A DNA stretch of 36,673 nucleotides from Muribaculaceae bacterium. Its GTDB lineage: Bacteria > Bacteroidota > Bacteroidia > Bacteroidales > Muribaculaceae. This document shows, piece after piece, positions 23,508 to 32,341 of the stretch. The position numbers and the translations under genes are program-made. The notes under the pieces were generated by a model that was not told the origin of the DNA, made no database searches, and worked only from the letters and a program-made list of their open reading frames with translations. The stretch covers positions 1 through 36,673 of the forward strand of contig JAFYYG010000049.1 in assembly GCA_017557625.1 (NCBI GenBank), given 5' to 3'. Each line of letters opens with the position of its first letter. Position 1 is the stretch's first letter.

Positions 23508-24947
23508 ATGAAAATAACGTTCTTAGTACCTCCAGTCCTTGACGGCAACCGCCCGGCAGAGCGCTCGGCGGGGTGCACAAGGGTAGTGTACTTGGCTCCT
23601 AACATATATGAACTCACGGTAATAGGTGTTGTCGAGAACGAGAACCTGGGCGAAGTAGATTACCAAGACTTCGTCTTCAACAAGAAAAATGAGCAGGACT
23701 ACCGCCAATACCTCAGCAGCGACACCAGCGACGTGTATTGCATCTGGACGGTAAATCTCTCTATTGAAAGCGACATCAAAGCCATCGAGATACTGCAGCG
23801 ATACCGTCCCGATTCACGTGTCATCCTCATGGGCCCTGGCCCCTCCTATTTCATCGACAAATGCCTCGTCAACGACCGCATCATCATTGTAAGAGGTGAG
23901 CCCGAGGCGACTATCGTCGAATTGCTGCACGCCATCGATGAAGGCAAGTCGTTCTACGACATCTTGGGAATCTCGTGGATAAGCATGGGGCGCATCGTGA
24001 ACAACGGCTTCCGTCCACTCATCAAGGACCTCGACTCTCTGCCGCTGCCCGCCCGCCATTTCATCGCCGACAGGCGTTACTATAACCCCAAAATCAAGCA
24101 CAAAGGCTACACCACAGCCTTCACTTCGCGCAACTGCCCCTACCACTGTATTTATTGCGTGCCCAGCTCGCTCACTTTCGCCCGCGAGATAGAGAACAAA
24201 CGCCACAACGGCCACAAGCCGCCCATCTCCTACCGCTCGCCCGAGAGCGTTGACCGCGAGATGGAAATGCTCCACAAGCAAGGGTATCAGGCTATTGGCT
24301 TTATGGACGACAACTTCATCTGGAACGAGGAGCGCACACGCCAGCTGTGCGACATAATGAAAAAATACGGTATGTTATGGGGATGTCAGGCGCGCGTCGA
24401 TGCTATCACCGAGCCCATCGCCAAGATGCTCGGAGAGAGCGGATGCTGCTACGTGGACCTCGGCGTGGAGTCGTTCAACGATGAGATTCTCAAATATGTG
24501 CGCAAGGGTATAACCACCGAGCAAATCTACGAGGCCATTGGCCTGCTTAAGAAATACAACGTGCCAGTGAAGCTCAACGTGCTAATTGGAAGCAGTCCGC
24601 TTGAGACAAAAGAGACACTGCACCACACCCTCAAAGAAGCTAAAAAGCTGAAGGTGGACCAGGTGATGTTCAACATCGTCTCACCATTCCCTGGCACCGA
24701 GTTCTACAAACTGTGCAAGGAGAACAATTGGCTCTCGACTGGAGACTACGTGCCCACCGACGTGCAACGCGAGTCAATCCTCAACCTACCGAATATCTCA
24801 TCAAAAGAGATGGAGAGAATACTCTTTAAGAACAACCTCAGCTACTTCCTCTCATGGGACTTCGTGACAAAACAAGTCAAACGCTTCTCAAGCTGGAGCG
24901 AGTTCACCCACGCAGCCAGAGCACTGAAAATAAAACTGTTCGGATAA
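23508..24947 (+). CDS. Cobalamin-type radical SAM enzyme
   Basis: A 479-residue protein with an N-terminal B12-binding-like domain (~1-160; VILMGPGPSYF and VRGEPEATI fit its late strands) and a radical SAM core with CxxxCxxC at Cys210, Cys214 and Cys217 in RNCPYHCIYC. GFMDDNFIW and the DLGVESFNDEILKYVRKG stretch follow as in the BchE/methyltransferase-like group. Such enzymes methylate or rearrange unactivated carbons in lipids, cofactors or natural products. It is 63 bases upstream of a GT2 gene, so a glycolipid or surface-glycan substrate is possible. Confidence 0.88.
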   Translation: MKITFLVPPVLDGNRPAERSAGCTRVVYLAPNIYELTVIGVVENENLGEVDYQDFVFNKKNEQDYRQYLSSDTSDVYCIWTVNLSIESDIKAIEILQRYRPDSRVILMGPGPSYFIDKCLVNDRIIIVRGEPEATIVELLHAIDEGKSFYDILGISWISMGRIVNNGFRPLIKDLDSLPLPARHFIADRRYYNPKIKHKGYTTAFTSRNCPYHCIYCVPSSLTFAREIENKRHNGHKPPISYRSPESVDREMEMLHKQGYQAIGFMDDNFIWNEERTRQLCDIMKKYGMLWGCQARVDAITEPIAKMLGESGCCYVDLGVESFNDEILKYVRKGITTEQIYEAIGLLKKYNVPVKLNVLIGSSPLETKETLHHTLKEAKKLKVDQVMFNIVSPFPGTEFYKLCKENNWLSTGDYVPTDVQRESILNLPNISSKEMERILFKNNLSYFLSWDFVTKQVKRFSSWSEFTHAARALKIKLFG

Positions 24948-24965
24948 TTTAGCAGATATTCCTCG

Positions 24966-25007
24966 TTCCACTTTCCACCTTCCACTTTCCACCTTCCACT
25001 TTCCACC
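24966..25007 (+). repeat. Heptad-word spacer before the GT2 gene
   Basis: Three perfect copies of a 14-bp unit, each made of the heptads TTCCACT and TTCCACC, ending three bases before the ATG. Confidence 0.97.
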
Positions 25008-25010
25008 TAC

Positions 25011-25760
25011 ATGAAGCGTCTTTCAATCATAATCATCACTTACAACGGGTTAGGATTCTTGACCCGTTGTTTAGCATCATTGCATGATTTCATCAGCGAC
25101 CCTTCGTGCGAGGTGATTATCATCGACAACGGCTCCACCGACGGCACGCTCGACTTCCTTCATGAGAATTACCCTCAACTGCAACTAATCTCGAACAGCG
25201 ACAACCGAGGTGTGGCACCGGCACGAAATCAAGGCATCGCTGTGGCCAAAGGTGAGAAACTGCTGCTGCTCGACAACGACACTGAGGCAACTACCGACGC
25301 CATCAATGCCATGAGCGATTATCTCGACAACAACCCACAGGTGGGATTGTGCTCATGCCGGCTCGTTGACAAAGAAGGTATTCCGCAAGACAGCTGCAAG
25401 CCCTACCCTGGTCTGATGATAAAGCTGCGTAATGTGTTGGGAATAGGCAACAAAACGAAATATGAGCCTAACGAAGAAGGAGTAATCGAACCATTATATG
25501 TAATTGGGGCATGCCAGATGTTCCCGCATGCCATCGTCGATAAAGTGGGAATGCTCGACAACCGCATCTTCTACGGTCCCGAAGACGCCGACTGGTGCAT
25601 TCGCATAAAGAAAGCCGGATACCACATCCACTGCCTCAACAACCACACCATAGTCCACGACTACCGCCGCTCCACTAAAAAACGCCCCTTCTCAAAACTC
25701 GGCCGCCTTCACATCAAGGCATTGATCTATTTCTACTGGAAACACAAACGGCTGTTCTAA
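25011..25760 (+). CDS. GT2 glycosyltransferase (rhamnosyltransferase-like)
   Basis: A 249-residue family 2 glycosyltransferase: IIIITYNGLGFLTRCL at the start, EVIIIDNGSTDGTLDFL near residue 35, LLLLDNDTEATTDA with the metal-binding DxD near residue 85, and FYGPEDADWCIRIKKAGYHI near residue 185, which is typical of rhamnosyltransferase-type enzymes. The acceptor is unknown. It probably works with the upstream radical SAM enzyme. Confidence 0.88.
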   Translation: MKRLSIIIITYNGLGFLTRCLASLHDFISDPSCEVIIIDNGSTDGTLDFLHENYPQLQLISNSDNRGVAPARNQGIAVAKGEKLLLLDNDTEATTDAINAMSDYLDNNPQVGLCSCRLVDKEGIPQDSCKPYPGLMIKLRNVLGIGNKTKYEPNEEGVIEPLYVIGACQMFPHAIVDKVGMLDNRIFYGPEDADWCIRIKKAGYHIHCLNNHTIVHDYRRSTKKRPFSKLGRLHIKALIYFYWKHKRLF

Positions 25761-26260
25761 AATCATAAACAACCAGCAATTTTTGCTTGTTTTGGAAAAC
25801 GATAGGAATGCGGCAACCATATATGGAATCCGTGAGTTCTTTTTGACCATTTTCAATGATTTTCTTGTTTATTTGGCGAAAATCAAAAATATTTTGCAAT
25901 TTTAATTGCAAAATAGTAATATTATTGCAAAATTTCTTTAATTTTGCAGAAATTTCTCACGCTCGGCAATGTTCAAGCAAGCATGACGCTGCCCTCGCTT
26001 AATCGAAATTTTGCAATCTAAATCATGGTAAAAGATGGCACTGAATGGCAAAATATTCGCCTTTTCCTTTAATGGATTTTATAATCCATTGAGAGATAGC
26101 GCGTTGTCGCCACCATTTGGATTTCGCTTTGCTTGTGATTTAGAGGATATTAGCGGTTGCGGCATGGCCGCACCGTAGAGAACATACGGCACATCTCGGC
26201 TTCGGCTGGGGTGTGCCGCTTGCTTTGTAAATAATTTATTAACAATAAAAACATAATAGT
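25761..26260 (+). promoter_or_regulatory. 500-base non-coding region with a decamer cluster and hairpins
   Basis: No credible gene. The decamer ATTTTGCAAT or its complement occurs at 25891-25900, 25905-25914, 25924-25933 (minor change) and 26008-26017, with a further ATTTTGCAG at 25941; the first two form a perfect 11-bp palindrome (25891-25901 with 25904-25914). TAATTTTG at 25939-25946 could be a -7 box. A perfect hairpin AATGGATT-TTAT-AATCCATT lies at 26071-26090, and a GC-rich dyad at ~26190-26220 precedes the AT-rich leader of the giant gene. Confidence 0.5.
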
Positions 26261-29200
26261 ATGAAAAAAATCTTATTCTTACTTCTGGCACTCGTGGCGG
26301 GGCAGAGTGCGTGGGCCACGACCAAGACCGTGACCTATACGATAACCAGCGTGGAAAGGAACAGTAGTTTAAACTACGAAGTCGTCTTCACCCGCAGCGG
26401 CGATACACCCTTTGACGACACCGCGCCAACAACGTGTACCATAACCATCCCTGAAAGCGCCCTCAGCACCTCAGGCGGTGCCGGCGGCTTTAGCCTCCAG
26501 ATGGCCGACGGCTTCGTCCTCCGTGGCTCGTGGGCTGCAGGCTCAAATGTTGTGTTCGTGGGCCATAACTTCTATGCCCAATCTACCTCGGGCATCAGCT
26601 ACATTCTCAAGTGCAACAACAGCAACTATTACGTCATGCATGTCACGATGGGAAGGGATGACGGCACCGACAAGATACTCGACACCGATTATAACAGCGA
26701 ATGGAACTTTTTTCACCAATACCCCCCTTCGGCCTACGCCCGCTTCGGCCAAATCTCCATCACCTACAGCGACGCACCTGCTCTTAATATCTTCGAGCCC
26801 GACGGCGAGAACGCCTACAAGATTAAGAGCAAGCAAGACCTGCTGCACTTGGCCAACTATGTGAACGTAGGCCATAACGACTGCAGCGGCCTTACCTTCC
26901 GACAGACGAAGGACATCACTTGCGACGACACCTACGTCCCCATCGGCTACTATGCCAGCAGCAGTGACTATGCCGATTTCAGCGGCACCTACGACGGCCA
27001 GGGCTATACCCTAAGCGGCATCAATGTCGGCACCGCTTATGGTGGTAACGATATGTTCATAGGACTCTTTAGTAGAATCAAGAGTGCTACCATTCAGAAT
27101 GTCGTCCTGTCCAACAGCACTTTTACGGGTAGCGTCGGAGTCGCCGGCATCGCGGCTTACAATTCTGGTGGCACTGTCATCAACTGCCGCGTGGAAAACA
27201 CCGTTACCATCCAGGCCGGCATAAACAGCGCCTCTAGAATGGGCAGCTTCGTGGGCTACAACGTTGGTATGTATTCCAAGGTTATAGGCTGTGTCAGTGC
27301 CGCCACCGTCAGCTGCAATGGAAAGCGCAATTGTGAAGATTTTGGCGGCATTGTGGGCGATATGAGCAGCAGTGTCATCAAGAACTGCCTCTTTACTGGC
27401 ACTATTGTCGATGGCAGCTATTCCAATTTTAAGGGCGGCATCGCAGGCCATGGTAATATTGTCAACAACTTCAGCGAACTCAGCAACAATTACTACACGT
27501 CGGGCAACTTCGGCGGCCTGAACGGCAGCGACGTGGATGGTGCCCGCCTCGCCCGCACCGTCACCCTCGGCGAGGGCGTAATCCTCAGCGGCGACGAGAC
27601 CGACTACGACATCAGCGGACTCACCGCCATCGGCGACGACTACTTCGCACTGCGCCAAGGCTCCACTATCTACAGCGGCGAGGGACAGACACTCACCCTG
27701 AGCTACAGCGGCGAGCTGCCTGCGGGATATGCACCCGTCTATTCGGTGAACGGCAACGCCATCGAGGGCAACACCTTCGAGATGCCAGCGGCAGATGTCA
27801 CCGTCACAGCGACAACCACCGCCATTGACTACACCATCACCCTGCCCACCGACCTTGAGCACGCCACCATTACTAGCGACAAGGCCACGGCGCACGTGGG
27901 CGATACCGTCACGCTCACCGTCACGCCCAATGAAGAATATGTCATCGAGTCGGTAACCGTGATGAATGGTGACAACGAGGTGGAAATCACCGAGGGCGAG
28001 AACAACACCTACACCTTCGAGATGCCGGCAGCCGATGTCACCGTGAGTGTGGAGATACAGCGCCTGCGCTACACCTTCAACAGCACCACTGGCGAGCTGA
28101 AGCTCATCTACGGCGAGTTCAACAAAGACAACAAGTGGGGCAGCGAGGTTCAGCCTGACAGTGTCAAGAGCGTCACCGCCACCAGTGAGGTGAGCTTCAC
28201 TGGCGACTGCTCAGAGCTGTTCTATAATTTCAAAAATTGCGAGAGCATGGATCTGAACAGCGTCAACACCAGCGAGATGACGAATTGTTACAGAATGTTC
28301 TACAACTGTTGGAACCTTACCTCTCTCGACCTCTCGAACTGGAATACCGCCAATGTCACCAGCATGAACCAAATGTTCAATGGTTGCAGTGGTCTCACCT
28401 CGCTCGACCTCTCGAACTTCAACACCGGCAATGTCACCGATATGTGCAGTATGTTCAGCTCATGCTCAAGCCTCACCTCGCTCGATCTCTCGGGCTTCAA
28501 CACTGGCAATGTCACCAATATGAGTAGTATGTTCTGGATATGCTCTGCCCTTACCTCGCTCAACCTCTCGAACTTCGACACTGGTAATGTCACCTATATG
28601 AGCGCTATGTTCGAAGGCTGCTCGGCATTGACTTCTATCGACCTCTCTGGCTGGAACACCGACAACGTTACCGCCATGAACTATATGTTCTACGATTGCC
28701 AGGCCTTGACCACTCTTGACCTATCATGCTTCGACACCGGCAAGGTTGAGTATATGGAGGGAATGTTCTATTATTGTAAAAACTTAACCACCATCTACGC
28801 AGGCTCAGGCTGGAGCACCGAGAGTGTGGAAGAGTCAGATTGGATGTTCAAAGATTGTACTAAACTGGTGGGCGGCATGGGAACTACCTACGACGCTAAT
28901 CACATCGATGCCGAGTATGCCCGCCTCGATGGCCCCAACTGCCCCGGCTACTTCACATCATCGCTACCACGCTACACCTTCGACAGCGAGACCGGCGTGC
29001 TTGCGCTCAACTGGGGCGAGTTCAACAAGGACAACAAATGGAGCTACGAGTTGTCCACCGCTTCTGTGACAAGCGTGACCGCCACCAGCTATGTGAGCTT
29101 CACTGGCGACTGCTCACGTCTGTTCTCAGGTTTCGATCATTGTGTGAACATGGACCTGAACAGCGTCAACACCAGCGAGATGACGAATTGTAATAGTATG

Positions 29201-30058
29201 TTCTATTGGTGCGAGAATCTTGACACACTCGACCTCTCGGGCTGGGACACCGGTAATGTCACCAGCATGAACCAAATGTTCAGTGGGTGTAATGGTCTTA
29301 CTTCGCTCGATGTCTCTGGTTGGAACACTGCCAATGTCACCGATATGTGTCGAATGTTCTTTGACTGCAATAACCTCACCTCGCTCGATCTTTCAGGCTG
29401 GGACGTCGGTAATGTCACCGACATGAGAAGCATGTTCTCCTACTGCAACTCCTTGACCACTGTCGACCTCTCGGGCTGGAACACTGCCAATGTCACCAGC
29501 ATGGAATATATGTTCTACTATTGCACGTCCTTGACCACTCTTGACCTCTCGAGTTTCGACACTGGCAATGTCACCGACATGAGCAAGATGTTGGATAACT
29601 GCCATGCCTTGACCACTATTGACCTATCAAGCTTCGACACCAGCAATGTCATCTACATGTACAATATGTTCTATAATAGTATGAACTTAACCACCATCTA
29701 CGCAGGCACTGGCTGGAGCACCGAGAGTGTGCAAGGCTCAGATTGGATGTTCGCATATTGCGCCTCATTAGTGGGCGGCATGGGAACTACCTACGATGAG
29801 CACCACAGCGATGCCGAGTATGCCCGCATCGACGGCGGCCCCAACTGCCCAGGCTACTTCACCGACAAGAATCCTGTGGTGGTGGTTACTGGCGACGTTG
29901 ACGGCGACGGATATGTGACAACGGTTGATATCACCGCGATTTACAACTACCTACTCAACGGCGATGAGACCTTCCTCTCCACCAGCGACGTGGACGGCGA
30001 CGGCTTTATCACCACTACCGATATCACAGTGATCTACAATATCCTTTTAGGAAATTAA
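26261..30058 (+). CDS. Giant secreted BspA-like DUF285 repeat protein with dockerin end
   Basis: 1265 residues. Signal peptide 1-19; a beta-rich N-terminal domain; Glug-type beta-helix repeats at ~240-400 (GGIVGDMSSSVIKNCLFTGT); a listeria/bacterial-repeat-like domain at ~520-600 (HVGDTVTLTVTPNEEYVIES). Then two DUF285 arrays of 24-residue units (MFxxCxxLTSLDLSxxNTxNVTxM) at ~603-903 and ~904-1205. Each array starts with the same RYTF..GEFNKDNKW lead-in and ends with the same GGMGTTYD..PNCPGYF cap, so the whole ~900-bp module was duplicated. The C-terminus is a two-loop dockerin (DVDGDGYVTTVDITAIYN and DVDGDGFITTTDITVIYN). BspA-type proteins mediate adhesion in other Bacteroidetes; the target here is unknown. 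Confidence 0.9.
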   Translation: MKKILFLLLALVAGQSAWATTKTVTYTITSVERNSSLNYEVVFTRSGDTPFDDTAPTTCTITIPESALSTSGGAGGFSLQMADGFVLRGSWAAGSNVVFVGHNFYAQSTSGISYILKCNNSNYYVMHVTMGRDDGTDKILDTDYNSEWNFFHQYPPSAYARFGQISITYSDAPALNIFEPDGENAYKIKSKQDLLHLANYVNVGHNDCSGLTFRQTKDITCDDTYVPIGYYASSSDYADFSGTYDGQGYTLSGINVGTAYGGNDMFIGLFSRIKSATIQNVVLSNSTFTGSVGVAGIAAYNSGGTVINCRVENTVTIQAGINSASRMGSFVGYNVGMYSKVIGCVSAATVSCNGKRNCEDFGGIVGDMSSSVIKNCLFTGTIVDGSYSNFKGGIAGHGNIVNNFSELSNNYYTSGNFGGLNGSDVDGARLARTVTLGEGVILSGDETDYDISGLTAIGDDYFALRQGSTIYSGEGQTLTLSYSGELPAGYAPVYSVNGNAIEGNTFEMPAADVTVTATTTAIDYTITLPTDLEHATITSDKATAHVGDTVTLTVTPNEEYVIESVTVMNGDNEVEITEGENNTYTFEMPAADVTVSVEIQRLRYTFNSTTGELKLIYGEFNKDNKWGSEVQPDSVKSVTATSEVSFTGDCSELFYNFKNCESMDLNSVNTSEMTNCYRMFYNCWNLTSLDLSNWNTANVTSMNQMFNGCSGLTSLDLSNFNTGNVTDMCSMFSSCSSLTSLDLSGFNTGNVTNMSSMFWICSALTSLNLSNFDTGNVTYMSAMFEGCSALTSIDLSGWNTDNVTAMNYMFYDCQALTTLDLSCFDTGKVEYMEGMFYYCKNLTTIYAGSGWSTESVEESDWMFKDCTKLVGGMGTTYDANHIDAEYARLDGPNCPGYFTSSLPRYTFDSETGVLALNWGEFNKDNKWSYELSTASVTSVTATSYVSFTGDCSRLFSGFDHCVNMDLNSVNTSEMTNCNSMFYWCENLDTLDLSGWDTGNVTSMNQMFSGCNGLTSLDVSGWNTANVTDMCRMFFDCNNLTSLDLSGWDVGNVTDMRSMFSYCNSLTTVDLSGWNTANVTSMEYMFYYCTSLTTLDLSSFDTGNVTDMSKMLDNCHALTTIDLSSFDTSNVIYMYNMFYNSMNLTTIYAGTGWSTESVQGSDWMFAYCASLVGGMGTTYDEHHSDAEYARIDGGPNCPGYFTDKNPVVVVTGDVDGDGYVTTVDITAIYNYLLNGDETFLSTSDVDGDGFITTTDITVIYNILLGN

Positions 30059-30086
30059 TGCATAATGCACAATGCACAATGCATAA
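30056..30086 (+). repeat. Heptad words starting at the stop of the giant gene
   Basis: From the stop codon: TAATGCA, TAATGCA, CAATGCA, CAATGCA, then TAA. It contains TGCATAA/TGCACAA copies that make the tract nearly palindromic. Confidence 0.9.
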
Positions 30087-30610
30087 TTGGCTGTGCTTTC
30101 GTTAATGCCGTCCTAAAAGAGGTTCCCTGTACTACGGCTCCGCCGTAGTCTGGCGCAGGGGCTTGACACAAAAATGCTTGGGGCTTTTGATGGCTCCAAG
30201 CATTTTCCTTTGTGGAGCCGCGCAATACCGATTGCCGAGGTGAGCGTAGCGAACTGTAGGTAATCGGCATTGGGGGTATAACGGCACCCATGGGAATAGT
30301 CGCTGAAGGCGACCCCATTGGCTGCGCTCTAAACAAGGTGAGGGTATTGAAAAACTCCCACTCACAATATAAACAACTGAATTATCTGAATGTTCTGATT
30401 TTATACACAATTGATTTTTCAAGGTTTTATATTTTTTCTTGATTTCAGATTTTTCAGAAAAATCAGTTGTTTTTTATTTTTGACACACCATCACTCACGT
30501 TAAACCAGGGCGTTGTTGATGTATTGCGCCGTATGCACGGCGTTCAAGAAATTCACTGGCAACAACAAAAAAATGACCAATAAACCATAATAGTTCATCA
30601 GTCATTTTCT
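30087..30610. repeat. Non-coding region rich in palindromes
   Basis: No credible gene; open frames here lack domains or initiation signals. Hairpins include ACTACGG..CCGTAGT (~30131-30149), a 14-bp stem with one mismatch around ATGCTTGGGGC (~30171-30206), CCGATT..AATCGG (~30228-30268) and GTCGC..GCGAC (~30299-30313). The region resembles a dispersed intergenic repeat, but no second copy is in this window. Confidence 0.45.
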
Positions 30611-30686
30611 TGGTGATCCGCCTGGGGTTCGAACCCAGGACCCCATCCTTAAAAGGGATGTGCTCTACCTACTGAGCTAGCGAATC
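30611..30686 (-). tRNA. tRNA-Lys (anticodon UUU)
   Basis: The minus strand folds as a full cloverleaf: acceptor GATTCGC with GCGGATC (one T-G pair), TA then D-stem GCTC..GAGC, anticodon stem CATCC/GGATG with loop CTTTTAA (anticodon TTT), T-arm CTGGG-TTCGAAC-CCCAG, discriminator A and an encoded CCA. It lies upstream of no tRNA cluster and there is no integrase nearby. Confidence 0.95.
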
Positions 30687-30836
30687 CCCGTAAAAGCGAT
30701 GCAAAGGTACTGCTTTTTTTTGAACTGGCAAATATTTTTTCACAAAATTGCCAATATTTTCAGAATTATTGCCCTAAAATCACCATAACAAGCGCATCAA
30801 CGGCTGTTTTTTGCGTTTTTTAGAGCTTATTTCCTA

Positions 30837-31298
30837 TTAGAATGGTATAACATCACCCTCGGCGGTGGTGTTATTCTGCACCTCCGTTTGTGCCGGCTGA
30901 ACCGGTTTTTGTTCGGCATTCTCGTTAGTGGCAGGTGCGTCTCCTCCAGACTTTGGTCCACTCTGCCCTCCACCGAGCATCTCAAATGAATCGACATAAA
31001 TCTCGGTGATGTATCGCTTCATCTTGTTCTTGTCTTCCCAGTTGCGTGTGCGTAGCCGGCCCTCAACAAACAACCTTGTGCCCTTTTTTATGTATTTCTC
31101 GGCAACTTCGGCATTGCGGCCCCACATCACGATATTGTGCCACTCGGTTCGCTCAGGAACCTGTGTTCCCGAAGATGTGGTATATCCCCTATCGCTAGTT
31201 GCTAAGGGGAAAGAAGCAACTATTTGACCTTGCGAAGGATATCTAACATCGGGGTCGCGCCCCACATTTCCTAAAAGAATAACTTTGTTTACTGACAT
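30837..31298 (-). CDS. ssb: Single-stranded DNA-binding protein
   Basis: A 153-residue SSB. The OB-fold occupies ~1-108 (MSVNKVILLGNVGRDPDVRY, WHNIVMWGRNAEVAEKYIKKG, LFVEGRLRTRNWED), followed by a Gln/Pro/Asn-rich linker and the interaction tip EGDVIPF, the Bacteroidetes form of DDDIPF. It is downstream of the ArgC-like gene across a spacer made of two heptad tracts. Confidence 0.95.
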   Translation of the reverse strand: MSVNKVILLGNVGRDPDVRYPSQGQIVASFPLATSDRGYTTSSGTQVPERTEWHNIVMWGRNAEVAEKYIKKGTRLFVEGRLRTRNWEDKNKMKRYITEIYVDSFEMLGGGQSGPKSGGDAPATNENAEQKPVQPAQTEVQNNTTAEGDVIPF

Positions 31299-31402
31299 GC
31301 TTTATAGTTTTTAGTTCACAGTTTATAATTCACAGTTGTTGGTTTATCGGGAAAGGCTTTCACTTTTCTCCACTCTCCACTCTTCACTCTCCACTCTCCA
31401 CT
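31299..31402 (-). repeat. Two heptad tracts between the ArgC-like gene and ssb
   Basis: Plus-strand coordinates: CTCCACT occurs five times in register at 31368-31402 (third copy CTTCACT), one base from the ArgC-like stop codon. At 31301-31342 a second heptad series runs up to the ssb start: TTTATAG, TTTTTAG, TTCACAG, TTTATAA, TTCACAG, TTGTTGG. Confidence 0.93.
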
Positions 31403-31403
31403 A

Positions 31404-32309
31404 TTAAAACACTTGTGCCTTGAGTGCGAGGCCAGCTTTCTCGTGCAGGCCAAAGAGGAGGTTCATCACATGTACGGCATTGCCTGCCGAGCCTTTAAGC
31501 AGAGCGTCAATAACCGATGTTATATGCAACCGGCCATCATTGGTACTGAGGTTTAGTAGGCACTTGTTGGTGTTTGTCACGTCGGCGTCATCAACCTTTT
31601 GATTTACCACAAAGGTGAAATTATGGTCTTCATAATACTTGTTGTATAAATCATTTAGACTCTCAATGTCGGCTTGAGCCTCCACCTCTATATTCGCCAT
31701 CAGACCTCGTGTTGTAGTGCCACTTTCCTGCTTGATGTTGACTGTGCCCGTAAAGTCGCTGTCCAAAGCCTTTGTCACAGCCAGGATTTCATGCTTGATG
31801 GAATTGATGTTAATATTATTGTTAAAGCAGTTATTAAAATAAACCGTAACATTAATATCACCACCTTTGAGTAGTTGATTACTTGCCAAAGGCACTATCG
31901 CCAGCAATACCGCCATCGCCTCGGCCGAAGGTATGAGAACGTAGCCATAGCAGTCGTGCACCATAAACTTGCGGTTTATTTCGCACAGACCATACATGGC
32001 TCCTCCCTCAACAAAGCCATAGCTGCGTGACAATTCTATCACACGAAGCTTGTCGTTGGTCGCGAGCGCCTCGTCGCAGAGCGGACTATCGTAGGAATCA
32101 CAGTTGAATATCAGTTCCACCTCATCGATGAGAGGCTCACTGAACTCCAAATCACATTCTCCTGTCAAGCCCTTATGGACTCTCGAGAGCTTGCCATGCT
32201 CTGTATGGCTGCTCACCCATTTAACACTGGCATCAGGATGATTAATTAGCAGTCTAACTAACTCGCCAGCAATTTTCGTCTCGCCACCTGTTATTCCTAT
32301 GTCTATCAT
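31404..32309 (-). CDS. ArgC-like protein without the catalytic cysteine
   Basis: 301 residues with the fold of N-acetyl-gamma-glutamyl-phosphate reductase, which makes the semialdehyde precursor of ornithine. Conserved parts: AGELVRLLINHPD, YGLCEINRKF, the late NTNKCLLNLSTNDGRLHI and the end LLKGSAGNAVHVMNLLFGL. The active-site motif (PGC in the family) reads PSA at residues 127-129, so the thioester cysteine is Ala. The segment that should carry the catalytic His and the STGAGxK loop is replaced by FNNCFNNNININSIKHEIL, and the nucleotide motif GxxGYxG is GGETKIAG. It is probably an inactive paralogue or a sensor. It lies 32 bases after argR. Confidence 0.85.
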   Translation of the reverse strand: MIDIGITGGETKIAGELVRLLINHPDASVKWVSSHTEHGKLSRVHKGLTGECDLEFSEPLIDEVELIFNCDSYDSPLCDEALATNDKLRVIELSRSYGFVEGGAMYGLCEINRKFMVHDCYGYVLIPSAEAMAVLLAIVPLASNQLLKGGDINVTVYFNNCFNNNININSIKHEILAVTKALDSDFTGTVNIKQESGTTTRGLMANIEVEAQADIESLNDLYNKYYEDHNFTFVVNQKVDDADVTNTNKCLLNLSTNDGRLHITSVIDALLKGSAGNAVHVMNLLFGLHEKAGLALKAQVF

Positions 32310-32341
32310 AGTATCTTAATGGTTGATCTTTATATTTTAAT

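Noticed and set aside
26079-26291. 70-codon minus-strand frame upstream of the giant gene
   Set aside because: It covers hairpins and the leader of the next gene, and overlaps its start; more likely a dispersed non-coding repeat.
27011-27895. 294-codon minus-strand frame inside the giant surface protein gene
   Set aside because: Low-complexity Val/Ala/Asp composition antisense to a clear repeat protein; a shadow.
28237-29600. Regular 72-bp repeats as a CRISPR array
   Set aside because: The repeats keep the reading frame and encode 24-residue DUF285 units with no unique spacers of CRISPR type.
30611-30686. tRNA-Lys as an attachment site of an integrated element
   Set aside because: No integrase and no repeated tRNA 3' end is found on either side within the window.
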